This document shows, piece after piece, positions 16,441 through 24,815 of a stretch of 64,000 nt of DNA (position 1 is its first letter; every line of letters begins with the position of its first letter). Origin of the DNA: Microbacterium testaceum. Lineage in GTDB: Bacteria > Actinomycetota > Actinomycetes > Actinomycetales > Microbacteriaceae. A program made the translations under genes and the position numbers. The notes beneath the pieces were generated by a model. The model was given only the letters and a program-made list of their open reading frames with translations. It was not told where the DNA came from and searched no databases. The stretch spans positions 1 to 64,000 of the forward strand of contig NZ_JAJGNJ010000012.1 in assembly GCF_020781835.1 (NCBI RefSeq), read 5' to 3'.

Positions 16441-17307
16441 TCATTTTCGTCTGCTCTGCGTCCCGAGGAACTCTCGCACGGCGGCGGCCACCTCGGCCGA
16501 GGTCGGGTACTCGTTCTCCGGCGCCGGGAACGCGCCCTCGCGTACCTCGCGCGCGTAGGTCTCCACGCCCTCGACCATCGCATCGCCGATCGTGGCATAC
16601 CGCTTGACGAAGACCGGGGCGCGGCCCTCGGTGATCCCGAGGAGGTCGTGCTGCACGAGCACTTGTCCGTCCGCCGTGCCGGCACCGATACCGATGACGG
16701 GGATACGCAGGGCCCGTCGGATCTCGGACACCACATCGGAGGGAACGGCTTCGATCACCAGGGCGAACGCGCCGGCATCCTGCACGGCGAGCGCGTCGCC
16801 GGCCACGCGGATGGCGTCGTCGGGGGTGCGGCCCTGCGCGCGAAGGCCGCCGAGCGCGGTCGCCGTCTGCGGGGTGAGGCCGACATGGCCCACGACCGGG
16901 ATGCCGGCGTCGACGATCGCCCGCAGCCGCGAGAGGCGCGCGGGACTCGCCCCCTCGATCTTGACGGCCTCGGCGCCGGCTTCGTGCACGAATCGGACCG
17001 AGGTGGTGACGGCCTGCTCGTCGCTGACCTCGGTCGACCCGAACGGCAGGTCGCACACCAGCAACGGCGTCCGCACCGCTCGGCGGACGGCCTTGGCGAG
17101 CATGAGCATCTCGTCGAGCGTCACCGAGGTGGTGTCGGGGTGGCCCAGGACCACCTGTGCGCCCGAGTCTCCGACGAGCACGATGTCGACTCCGGCGCGC
17201 TCGGCCACCCGGCCCGACGCGAAGTCGTACGCCGTGACCATGACGATCGGCGTCCCTTCCGCCGCGAGCTCGCGGAGGCGACGCAACGTGACCTTCGAAG
17301 GCGTCAC
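16441..17307 (-). CDS. panB: 3-methyl-2-oxobutanoate hydroxymethyltransferase
   Basis: A 288-residue ketopantoate hydroxymethyltransferase, which uses 5,10-methylene-THF to convert 2-oxoisovalerate to ketopantoate. Signatures include VTAYDFASGR, VLVGDSGAQVVLGH with the metal-binding Asp, CDLPFGS, VKIEGA, VGHVGLTPQ and VIGIGAG. The length is close to the family norm. The start at 17307 overlaps the panC stop by 4 bp. It is the last gene of a three-gene operon running DUF2520 - panC - panB. Confidence 0.95.
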   Translation of the reverse strand: MTPSKVTLRRLRELAAEGTPIVMVTAYDFASGRVAERAGVDIVLVGDSGAQVVLGHPDTTSVTLDEMLMLAKAVRRAVRTPLLVCDLPFGSTEVSDEQAVTTSVRFVHEAGAEAVKIEGASPARLSRLRAIVDAGIPVVGHVGLTPQTATALGGLRAQGRTPDDAIRVAGDALAVQDAGAFALVIEAVPSDVVSEIRRALRIPVIGIGAGTADGQVLVQHDLLGITEGRAPVFVKRYATIGDAMVEGVETYAREVREGAFPAPENEYPTSAEVAAAVREFLGTQSRRK

Positions 17308-18200
17308 GGCCGGGTCCTCTCAGGAGAGATCAGGGGGATGCGGTCGTCGGCACCGGGAACCAGCACGACGTTGTCGATGAGTCGCACCGGCCCCACGCGT
17401 ACCGCGAGTGCGAGCAGGGCGGGATGCGCGACCTCGCTCATCGGCTCCAGGCTCTCGGCGTCCACCGTCTCCACGTATTCGGGGTCCAGCCCCGCGGCAT
17501 GGAGTTCGGCGCATACAGCGGCCGCGAGTCGGTGAGAGTCACGGACGCCGAGGGCGAAGGCATCCTGCGCAGCCCGGAGCGACCGGGGGACCGCGGCCGC
17601 GATCTCGCGTTGGTCGGGGGAGAGGCGCGTGTTGCGACTCGAGCGTGCCAGACCGTCTGCCTCGCGAGAGGTCGGGCGCGTGACGATGTCCACCGGGATG
17701 CCGAGATCGGCCACCATGCGGCGGACCACGACGACCTGCTGCGCATCCTTCGCTCCGAAGTACGCGCGATCGGGCTGGACGGCGAGGAGAAGCTTCGCGA
17801 CGACCGTGGCGACACCATCGAAATGGGACCGTCCCCGGACGGCTCCCTCCAGGGTCTCGCTGAGGGGACCGCCCACCGACACGGTCGTGGCGAACCCTGT
17901 CGGGTACATCTCGTCGACGGAAGGGGCGAAGACGAGGTCGACGCCCGCTTCGGCGGCGAGGGCGACGTCGGCCGCCTCGGTGCGCGGGTACGCATCGAGA
18001 TCGGCTGCCTCGCCGAACTGCGTCGGGTTCACGAAGATCGACAGCACGACGGTGCCGTTCTCGGACCGCGCAGCGCGCAGCAGCGAGAGGTGCCCTTCGT
18101 GGAGCGCCCCCATGGTCGGCACGAAACCGACGCCGTCGGCACGGCTCGGGGCGAGGACGGTTCGTAGTTCGCTGACCGTGCGGACGATGCGCGGGCTCAC
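17304..18200 (-). CDS. panC: pantothenate synthetase
   Basis: A 298-residue ligase that joins pantoate and beta-alanine with ATP. It carries the nucleotidyl-transferase HxGH motif in PTMGALHEGHLSLL, the pantoate-binding FVNPTQFG, FGAKDAQQ, and SSRNTRLS, which corresponds to the KMSKS-like loop. It overlaps the upstream DUF2520 gene and the downstream panB gene by 4 bp each, so the three are translationally coupled. No panD (aspartate decarboxylase) is in the window. Confidence 0.95.
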   Translation of the reverse strand: MSPRIVRTVSELRTVLAPSRADGVGFVPTMGALHEGHLSLLRAARSENGTVVLSIFVNPTQFGEAADLDAYPRTEAADVALAAEAGVDLVFAPSVDEMYPTGFATTVSVGGPLSETLEGAVRGRSHFDGVATVVAKLLLAVQPDRAYFGAKDAQQVVVVRRMVADLGIPVDIVTRPTSREADGLARSSRNTRLSPDQREIAAAVPRSLRAAQDAFALGVRDSHRLAAAVCAELHAAGLDPEYVETVDAESLEPMSEVAHPALLALAVRVGPVRLIDNVVLVPGADDRIPLISPERTRP

Positions 18201-18958
18201 GGGGCCGCCGCCGTTCCGGCGCGCTGCGCCGCCGCGAGGTCCCGGGTCGCGTCGACGAGCGCGTCGAAAAGGGCCAAGCGGTCGGGGAGCCGCTCGGCGA
18301 TCGCCCGGCGCTGGCGGTCGACGGTGGCGCTGTCGCCACGCGAGACCGGTCCGGTGAGAGCGGACGCCGCCCCGCGTTCCGCCCAGTTGTCGACGGCGGC
18401 GCGCACGAGCGGGACCAGCGCCTCTCGATCGACGCCGGCGGTGGCGGCGAGGTCCTCGGCCATCCCCTCGAGCGTGACGAGGAAGTTCGCGGCGATCGAG
18501 GCGGCGGCGTGGTAGGCCGCACGGTCGTCATCGTGCACGATGACACCGGTCACTCCCAGCACATCGGCGAGCGCCTCAGCGACCGCATGAGCACGCGGAG
18601 TCGTGCCCGCCAGGGCGGCCGTCACACCTGAGAACGATGCGCCGGCCCCGGTGACCGTCATGAGGGGGTGGATGCCGAACGCCTCGTGCGGCGCAAGGAC
18701 CGAAAGGTCCAGCGCGCCCGAGAGGTGTCCGACGAGGCGACCGGGAGCGAGGGCGCGCGCCGCCGCGGCGATCGCGGCATCCGGCACCGCCAACAGTACG
18801 ATGCCGGCGTCGGCACCGTTCTCGCCCCGGGGGGCGGGACCGATCAGCGGCACGGCGGCAGCGGTGAGCGCGGCAGCGAGCGCCCGGCCCATCCGGCCGT
18901 CGCCGACGATGAGCACCGGTGCATCGAGCCGGAGGGTGGCGAGGGAAGAGGTCTTCAT
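18197..18958 (-). CDS. Rossmann-like DUF2520 protein, probable PanG-type ketopantoate reductase
   Basis: A 253-residue protein with an N-terminal NAD(P) motif in VGDGRMGRAL, a conserved GIHPLMTVTGAG segment and a helical C-terminal DUF2520 domain (about 140-250). It is the first gene of the operon with panC and panB. Ketopantoate reduction is the one step between PanB and PanC, and no panE is nearby, so a PanG-like reductase role is the natural inference. DUF2520 proteins are known as alternative ketopantoate reductases in some bacteria. The ATG at 18958 lacks a visible SD. Confidence 0.75.
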   Translation of the reverse strand: MKTSSLATLRLDAPVLIVGDGRMGRALAAALTAAAVPLIGPAPRGENGADAGIVLLAVPDAAIAAAARALAPGRLVGHLSGALDLSVLAPHEAFGIHPLMTVTGAGASFSGVTAALAGTTPRAHAVAEALADVLGVTGVIVHDDDRAAYHAAASIAANFLVTLEGMAEDLAATAGVDREALVPLVRAAVDNWAERGAASALTGPVSRGDSATVDRQRRAIAERLPDRLALFDALVDATRDLAAAQRAGTAAAP

Positions 18959-18960
18959 AG

Positions 18961-19002
18961 TGTGCAGCGCGCCCGCACGGGCGGGCGCCGCACACCAGCG
19001 TA
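18961..19002 (-). promoter_or_regulatory. pan operon promoter and 5' leader hairpin
   Basis: On the minus strand a TACGCT -10 candidate (19002-18997) precedes a strong leader hairpin. GCGCCCGC (18969-18976) pairs with GCGGGCGC (18981-18988), and outer TGTGC/GCACA arms lie at 18961-18965 and 18990-18994. It ends three bases before the ATG at 18958 and could limit ribosome access. Confidence 0.4.
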
Positions 19003-19128
19003 TCCCGGCGGGGCGCCGGGAGGCGGCGGGACGGTGCGCCCCCTCGATCGTCCCTCGTGAGGAGGCGGTCGCCGAGGGCCGTGATCGGCGTTGTCGAAGC
19101 GAGATCGTGCACTCGGTCGCCGCGAGGC

Positions 19129-19962
19129 TCAGGGGAGAGTCCGTTCTTCCTCCACGGGGTTGGCGAGCGTTCCCAACCCCGCGATGCTCACCTCGACGCG
19201 GTCCCCGGGCCTGAGGAAGACCTGCGGCTCGCGTCGGTACCCCACCCCGCCAGGGGTTCCGGTGAGGATCACGTCCCCCGGTTCCAACGTGGTGAACGTG
19301 GAGATCGTCGAGATCAGGAAGGGGACGCTGAAGATCAAGCGGGACAGGTCCGAGTCCTGGAGCCGTTCGCCGTTCAGGGTGAGCGATATGCGCGCCCCCT
19401 CGAGGTCGACCTCATGCGGGAGGAACAGAGCGGGGCCGAGCGGCGTGGACACGTCCCACGCCTTGCCCGGCAACCATTGGTGCGTCTTGTACTGGAAGTC
19501 GCGCATCGTGACGTCGTTGGCGATGGTGTACCCCATGACGTGCGCCAGAGCATCCGCCTCCGCGATCCGACGTCCGGACGTGCCGATCACGACCGCGAGC
19601 TCCGCCTCGTAGTCCACTTGACCGGACTCCGGCGGGAGGGGGATCGGCGTCCCCGCCGCGATGAAGCTCGACCCGAACTTCGGGAAGAGGACGGGGTAGT
19701 CCGGGAGATCCCGCTTCGTCTCATCGACATGGGACAGGTAGTTCAAGCCGACACAGAACACCTTCCCCGCGTGGGGGACGACGGGGAGCAGGTCGACCTC
19801 GTTCAGCGGGACGGTCCGACGGGTGTCGCGCGGCGCGGATGCCAGGGTGTCGCCGGCGGTGTCACGACCGATCTCGCTCAGCCCGTCGAGGGGGACGACG
19901 CCGTCGCCGACCACCTCGCCCACGTGGGCGGCGCCCTCGAACAGATAGCTGATGTACGGCAT
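19129..19962 (-). CDS. fumarylacetoacetate hydrolase family protein
   Basis: A 277-residue protein of the FAH superfamily, which cleaves or decarboxylates C-C bonds of ring-fission products. The N-terminal part is divergent. The catalytic core shows GLNYLSHVDE, DYEAELAVVIG with metal-binding acidic residues, GYTIANDVTMRDFQ and GDVILTGTPGGVG. The start is 3 bp from the stop of the extradiol dioxygenase gene, so it acts on that enzyme's product or the next intermediate. Substrate is inferred by context (hydrolysis of a vinylogous diketone or oxalocrotonate-type decarboxylation). Confidence 0.85.
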   Translation of the reverse strand: MPYISYLFEGAAHVGEVVGDGVVPLDGLSEIGRDTAGDTLASAPRDTRRTVPLNEVDLLPVVPHAGKVFCVGLNYLSHVDETKRDLPDYPVLFPKFGSSFIAAGTPIPLPPESGQVDYEAELAVVIGTSGRRIAEADALAHVMGYTIANDVTMRDFQYKTHQWLPGKAWDVSTPLGPALFLPHEVDLEGARISLTLNGERLQDSDLSRLIFSVPFLISTISTFTTLEPGDVILTGTPGGVGYRREPQVFLRPGDRVEVSIAGLGTLANPVEEERTLP

Positions 19963-19965
19963 CCG

Positions 19966-20889
19966 TCAGTTCCCTTCGCTGGTCTTGCGCCACACCGGCA
20001 GCTGGCCGCCCCACAGGTTCACGGAACCCGGCGTGGGCGTCCACCGTCGAGGCGTGTACTCGACGCGGTCGTCGTAGAACTTCTCCATCTCCGCGGAGAG
20101 CTCGATGTGGGTGCCTGCGGGGTCGTCGAAGAACACGAACAGGTTGTTCCCCGGTCCGTGGCGCCCCGGTCCCCACGCGACCGGGACGTCCAACTCGGTC
20201 AACCGGTCGCACCACGACTTGAAGTCCTCCCACTCGGCGAGGTCGTACGAGTAGTGGTCGAGGTCACCGCCGATCCCCACGTTCACCACGGCGAGAGTGT
20301 GGTGATCCCGGTCGCTGCGCAGCCAGCAGAATCGTCCGTCGGCGAGCTGGTCCGACACGCGGAATCCGATCGTGGTGAAGAAGTCGACGACGGGTTGGAC
20401 ATCCGCCGTCCCCAGGGTGGTGTGCTGGAATTTGATCGGCCGGCGCCCGGGGTCCGCGGCGTTCTCACCCGGACGGGCGACCGTGGTGTGGAAGTGAACG
20501 GCGGTCCCGTCGGGATCGGTGACGACGATTCCGTCCGCGTCTCCGACCGCGTGATCGACGTAGTCGGCCGAGAGCGGCTCGAACGGAATGCCCGCGTCGT
20601 TCAGCCGTTCCCGGATGCCGTCGAGTCCGCCGTCATCGCGCACCTCGAAGCCATAGTGGTGAAGGCCCTTCTCTCCTTCGCGCAGCTCCAGGACGTGGTG
20701 CCCCGCACCCCACCCCAGCCGTACGCGCTCGTCGGTGATGTCGTGCACGTGCATCCCCAGCACGCGCCCATAGAACCGGGTCGTGACCTGTAGGTCGGGA
20801 ACGCGGAAGCCGATGTGCGAGACGGCTGTCCGCCGGAGGACACCGGCCGGACTCTTCTCCTTCAACAGCACACGCTGCGGTCTGGTCAT
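19966..20889 (-). CDS. extradiol ring-cleavage dioxygenase (VOC family)
   Basis: A 307-residue two-domain VOC protein of the catechol 2,3-dioxygenase type. The C-terminal domain holds the likely 2-His-1-Glu iron site: His in FQHTTLG, His in DHYSYD and Glu in THIELSAEM. The N-terminal domain retains VSHIGFRV and HHYGFEV. AAAGGCAG precedes the ATG at 20889. It lies between the flavin hydroxylase (13 bp upstream) and the FAH-like hydrolase (3 bp downstream), an operon for hydroxylation, ring cleavage and hydrolysis of an aromatic compound. Confidence 0.88.
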   Translation of the reverse strand: MTRPQRVLLKEKSPAGVLRRTAVSHIGFRVPDLQVTTRFYGRVLGMHVHDITDERVRLGWGAGHHVLELREGEKGLHHYGFEVRDDGGLDGIRERLNDAGIPFEPLSADYVDHAVGDADGIVVTDPDGTAVHFHTTVARPGENAADPGRRPIKFQHTTLGTADVQPVVDFFTTIGFRVSDQLADGRFCWLRSDRDHHTLAVVNVGIGGDLDHYSYDLAEWEDFKSWCDRLTELDVPVAWGPGRHGPGNNLFVFFDDPAGTHIELSAEMEKFYDDRVEYTPRRWTPTPGSVNLWGGQLPVWRKTSEGN

Positions 20890-20902
20890 CTGTCTGCCTT
20901 TC

Positions 20903-22501
20903 TCATTCGTGCTCGGCGGACACTCCGCCGGCGAGGACCGGTTCACCGACGAACCAGGTCGTGATTTCGGTGACGACGGTGGCGTCGTCAACGGGTTCCC
21001 ACGCGGCGGCCACAACGTGATCGGGACGCACGAGGACGCGGCGGCCGCGCCACGGGGTGAACTCGCGCAGCAGGGAGCCGTCGACGTCCAGCAGCGTGCG
21101 CGCCCCGGGGTCTATCCGTCGTTCCTCGCTGAGCGCGACATCGAAACGTGCGACGGACGAGGGCAGCGTCGCCGACAGCGGTGTGCTGACCTCGACGTCG
21201 AAGAGAGCCCACCCATCGCCGACCACGTCGTCCAACATGCTGATCCGCCCGCCCGGGGTCGCGAAGACCCGCGGCTGACCCACCTGGCATCCGATTCCTT
21301 CTCCGTCACCCGTGACGAGCCCGGACGTGAAGCGTGCCGGCGGGCGGAATCGCATGTTCTCGAGAAACTCGCGACCTCCGGTGGTGTCCAGCGCCCGTCG
21401 CACGGCATCGTCGCGGAACGTCGCCAGTCGTTCGGACACCGTCATCACGACCCGGCCGAGCTTCTCGGACAGTCGAACCGACTGGAGCGCGTGCGGCAGC
21501 CGCTCCGCCTCGTAACTGTCGAGGATGGTCTCCGGCGCCGTGCCGTGCAGCACGGAGGAAAGCTTCCAACACAGGTTCGCCGCATCCCGGATGCCGGAGT
21601 TGAGCCCTTGGCCCGCGAAGGGAGGCATCATGTGCGCCGCGTCGCCCATCACGAACATGCGCCCTTTCCGCCACCGGTCGGCGACGAGGCCGTGGAAGCG
21701 GTAGACCACGGCGCGCTCGACGTCTTCGGGCTCGAGTGCGCGGTGGGGAGAGAGCACGTCGCGCAGGAGCTCGAACGACGGCTCCTCGCCGGCGGTCGCC
21801 TCGCCGTCGAAGAGGCGGAACTCGTAGCGGCATCGGCCTTCGCGCCCGGGCACGATCACGTGCGGGCGCCGGGGATCGCCGTGGTGCATCCCGTACCGCT
21901 CGACGTGGGCGTCGTTCCGCGTGTCGACGACCAGCCAGAGGTCCGGATGGGAGCGTCCCTGGAGCCGCACGTCCATGGCGGAGCGCACGACGGAGCGTCC
22001 GCCGTCGGCGCCGATGAGGTACTCAGCGGCGTACGACCGTGCGACCCCCGCCGAGACGGCGTCGACGGAGACCCCGTCGGGGCTCTGATCCGCGGACTGG
22101 ACCACCGTGTCGAAGTGGAACCGGACGTTCGGACGTGCACGAAGGTGCCGGAGGAGCTCTCGCTCCAGGTCGGGTTGCGCGAAGGGGTTCTTGAAGGGGA
22201 ATCCCAACCGGAACGGGTGGTCCGTCCCCGCGTGGAACAGGGCGGCGCCATCCGCTCCGTAATACCGCGTTCCGGAGCCCGGCAGGATCAGGGGGAGAAG
22301 GGGCCCGTCCAGGCCCGCCTGCGCGAACGTGCGCAGCGCCTCGTCGTCGATCGAGATGGCCTTGGGTTCGTCGCTCGTGCTCGAGTTCCGCTCCAGGACG
22401 ACGACCTCATGCCCTCGCGAAGACAGAAGGGCAGCGGCAGTCAGTCCGACAGGACCCGCGCCCACCACGAGCACTTCCGCCTGCTGCGTCCCTTGTCTCA
22501 C
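20903..22501 (-). CDS. FAD-dependent aromatic hydroxylase (MhpA/PheA type)
   Basis: A 532-residue group A flavin monooxygenase. Motifs are GAGPVGLTAA near the N-terminus for FAD, GADGGRSVVR (DG motif) and GDAAHMMPPFAGQGLNSGIRD (GD motif), the latter close to 3-(3-hydroxyphenyl)propionate hydroxylases; a thioredoxin-like C-terminal domain is likely. It should add an ortho hydroxyl to a phenolic substrate for the adjacent extradiol dioxygenase. The start is a GTG at 22501 with AAAGGCGG upstream. Divergent iclR and two operator-like dyads (22550-22586) lie immediately upstream. Confidence 0.88.
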   Translation of the reverse strand: MRQGTQQAEVLVVGAGPVGLTAAALLSSRGHEVVVLERNSSTSDEPKAISIDDEALRTFAQAGLDGPLLPLILPGSGTRYYGADGAALFHAGTDHPFRLGFPFKNPFAQPDLERELLRHLRARPNVRFHFDTVVQSADQSPDGVSVDAVSAGVARSYAAEYLIGADGGRSVVRSAMDVRLQGRSHPDLWLVVDTRNDAHVERYGMHHGDPRRPHVIVPGREGRCRYEFRLFDGEATAGEEPSFELLRDVLSPHRALEPEDVERAVVYRFHGLVADRWRKGRMFVMGDAAHMMPPFAGQGLNSGIRDAANLCWKLSSVLHGTAPETILDSYEAERLPHALQSVRLSEKLGRVVMTVSERLATFRDDAVRRALDTTGGREFLENMRFRPPARFTSGLVTGDGEGIGCQVGQPRVFATPGGRISMLDDVVGDGWALFDVEVSTPLSATLPSSVARFDVALSEERRIDPGARTLLDVDGSLLREFTPWRGRRVLVRPDHVVAAAWEPVDDATVVTEITTWFVGEPVLAGGVSAEHE

Positions 22502-22549
22502 GTCATCCGCCTTTCGCCTGTGGCTCTGACGAAACCTACGAGCGCCGTG

Positions 22550-22564
22550 TCTCGTTAATCAAGA
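22550..22564. promoter_or_regulatory. IclR operator candidate 1
   Basis: TCTCGTTAATCAAGA is a 15-bp imperfect dyad in the divergent gap between the hydroxylase and iclR. It shares nine positions, including the TCTCG start and the AGA end, with the site at 22572; the centres are 22 bp (two helical turns) apart. Confidence 0.55.
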
Positions 22565-22571
22565 CGCTCTG

Positions 22572-22586
22572 TCTCGATATATGAGA
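22572..22586. promoter_or_regulatory. IclR operator candidate 2
   Basis: TCTCGATATATGAGA is a 15-bp dyad 12 bp before the iclR start codon. Together with the copy at 22550 it suggests tetrameric IclR binding that controls both divergent promoters. Confidence 0.55.
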
Positions 22587-22597
22587 TTGTGGTTCGT

Positions 22598-23368
22598 ATG
22601 TCCCCACAGACGGGAACGCGCAACTCGACCGCTGATCGGGCGCTGGAGATCCTCGGACTCTTCACCGCCGATTCGCCCCTGCACAGCGCGGCCGACATCG
22701 GTCGTCTTCTTCACCTCAGCCGCGCGACGGCATACCGGTATCTGCAGTCGCTCGTGGCGCACCAGTTCTTGGAGGACACCGGAGAGGGGACCTTCCGACT
22801 CGGTGTACGGGTGCTCGAACTGGCACGCGTCGCCCGGGAAGGGTTCGGAGTCTCTCGGCTGGCGCTGCCGGAGATGCGTCGCCTGGCGGATGACTTCCAG
22901 CAGACCGTCCTCTTGACCCGGTTGGGCGGGCACTCGATCCATTGCGTCGAACGCGAGGAGTGGCACGGACAGTTCCTGCGCCTGTCCTACGACCCGGGTG
23001 TGGAACTCCCGATCAACGCGGGCGCCTCTGCGCTGGTCAATCTCGCCTGGCTGCCGGAGGAATCCGCTCGAGCGCTCCTGCAGCGCCCCCTGCGCCGGTT
23101 CACGACGCACACGCTCGTCGATCCGGAGGCGATCATCCGGCGGCTTCGCGAGATCAGACGAGCCGGCTACGTCATCACCGAGGCACACGTCGACGCGGAC
23201 ACCGTCGGCATCGCGGCGCCGATCCACGGCCCCCAGGACGACGTCGTCGCCGGCCTCAGCATCGTCGCGGTGGGTTCCCGCTTTCCCGCCGCGGAGCGCG
23301 AGCGCGCGGCGAGCGCGCTTCGCGCGGCCGCGTCACGGATCGCCCGGCGTCTGGCCATCGCACAGTGA
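22598..23368 (+). CDS. IclR-family transcriptional regulator
   Basis: A 256-residue regulator. A winged helix HTH occupies about residues 8-70 (STADRALEILGLF, SAADIGRLLHLSRATAYRYLQSL) and the IclR effector domain follows (about 85-250), with VGIAAPIHGPQDDVVAGLSIVA. The ATG at 22598 is chosen over an upstream GTG because it starts right after the second dyad; no SD is visible, so the message may be leaderless. It is divergent from the hydroxylase operon and is probably its aromatic-responsive regulator. It converges with the PucR-like gene, with 2 bp between the stops. Confidence 0.9.
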   Translation: MSPQTGTRNSTADRALEILGLFTADSPLHSAADIGRLLHLSRATAYRYLQSLVAHQFLEDTGEGTFRLGVRVLELARVAREGFGVSRLALPEMRRLADDFQQTVLLTRLGGHSIHCVEREEWHGQFLRLSYDPGVELPINAGASALVNLAWLPEESARALLQRPLRRFTTHTLVDPEAIIRRLREIRRAGYVITEAHVDADTVGIAAPIHGPQDDVVAGLSIVAVGSRFPAAERERAASALRAAASRIARRLAIAQ

Positions 23369-23370
23369 GC

Positions 23371-24651
23371 TCAGGCGGGGAGCGGCGATGACCTCTCTTC
23401 AAGGAGCTCCGGAAACGCGTGAGCGAGCTGGAGGGCCAAGATCGTCTCCTGCACCCTCGTCGTGCTGGAGCGGCCCAGCATCTCCTCTGCGCGCCGGACA
23501 CGGTAGGCGACGGTGGTCGGTGCCACATGTGTCGCGGCTGCAGCCACCTGCCGGCTCCTCCCGCTGATGAGGAACTGGCACAGCGTGTCGCGGATGGACG
23601 CCGATCCGGGATCATCCCCGATCAGGCCTCCGATCTCCCGGCGCACGAACTCGCCGGCCTGACCCCAGTCGCTGGATGCCAGAGCGAGAACGCTCACCTC
23701 GTCGTACTCCACGACGTCCGGGGGATGCCCCATGCGCAGGCCGATCGAGCGGGCGCTGCGCGCCGCGCGGGTGCTGGCGACGAACCCCCGCATCCCCGGG
23801 GCGACGAAACCGACGGCGAGTCTCATCCCGCCGGGGCGTTCGCGACGGACCACCCCGGGGTCGAAGCTCTCCGGGCGGGGGAGAGACCAATGGAACTCGA
23901 CGTGGTCTCCGCGCTCCACGATGAGGGAGGACCCGCCGAACGCTCGCGCCACCTGCCGAGCGAAACGCTGCGCGTTGTCCTCGGTGTGCAGGGCGCGATT
24001 CCCCGCGGACGACCACCCCACGGCGGCGACGTGGTGATCGGTCCATCTCAGCCCCAGCACCCGTTCGGATCCCTCGGGCGCGGGAGCGCCGTTGAGGACG
24101 GCGTCCACCACGCGGCGGCGCCCGGCGAGAAGGCGACCTTCCGTCTCTCGCTGCTCTTCCGCGTAGGCGTTGCTGATATCGCTGATGTACTGATCGATGC
24201 ACGCCGTGAGCCGGGACACCAGGTACCGCACCTCCCTCATCATGACGGCCGGTGGCACGGATGACTGGACCAGCGTGGGCAACCGCTCCTGGACCTCCGC
24301 GTGACATCCCCAGGCGACGCGGAGGAGCCGCTCCAGGGCGATGTCGGCGCGAGCCGCGACGCGGGCGTCATCCAGCGCGGCCTCGGGCGTGACGATCGTC
24401 AGCCCCTCGTCGGCGAGGCCGACCAGGGCCACCAGCGTGCACTCCTCACAGCCCCGCGCGCCGGCCACCTCCGTCGGCCCGGACTGGGAAGAACGCCGCA
24501 CGACCAGGGCCTCCAGCACGGCCACGGTCACTTCGGCGGCCCACTCCACCGCGTCCTGACCGACGCGCTCCGCGGCCCAGGCACGGAGAGCGGGGGACGA
24601 GGCAGGAGCCACCTTGCGTGAGGCCCGGAGGGCCGTCATCCACTGTCGCAT
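23371..24651 (-). CDS. PucR/CdaR-type helix-turn-helix regulator
   Basis: A 426-residue regulator with a C-terminal PucR-type HTH (about 365-410: AAATHVAPTTVAYRVRRAEEMLGR) preceded by a GGDEF-like linker region and an N-terminal helical sensor of unclear type. The ATG at 24651 follows GAGGTG on the minus strand; an ATG 12 bases in is the alternative. It is divergent from the MFS transporter gene, so it may control the second half of the island (pump, stilbene-type oxygenase, aldehyde dehydrogenase). Two different regulators in one island suggest two inducible operons. Confidence 0.82.
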   Translation of the reverse strand: MRQWMTALRASRKVAPASSPALRAWAAERVGQDAVEWAAEVTVAVLEALVVRRSSQSGPTEVAGARGCEECTLVALVGLADEGLTIVTPEAALDDARVAARADIALERLLRVAWGCHAEVQERLPTLVQSSVPPAVMMREVRYLVSRLTACIDQYISDISNAYAEEQRETEGRLLAGRRRVVDAVLNGAPAPEGSERVLGLRWTDHHVAAVGWSSAGNRALHTEDNAQRFARQVARAFGGSSLIVERGDHVEFHWSLPRPESFDPGVVRRERPGGMRLAVGFVAPGMRGFVASTRAARSARSIGLRMGHPPDVVEYDEVSVLALASSDWGQAGEFVRREIGGLIGDDPGSASIRDTLCQFLISGRSRQVAAAATHVAPTTVAYRVRRAEEMLGRSSTTRVQETILALQLAHAFPELLEERSSPLPA

Positions 24652-24815
24652 CCCGCACCTCACTGTCGTCGGACAACAAACACGATAGATCTCTTCCTCG
24701 TGCCGCGCGCAGAATCCTGCGGGCTGGGCTGATGAGACTGGCGTGAACACCCGGTTCGGATGTCGGGGGCACCCCGGCCCCCGGATACCGACTGCTACAA
24801 GGAGGTAGCTTCGCC

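Noticed and set aside
24794-24809. Riboswitch in front of the MFS gene
   Set aside because: Only a 5-bp stem around the ribosome binding site is seen; too small and not distinctive, so I mention it only in the gene entry.
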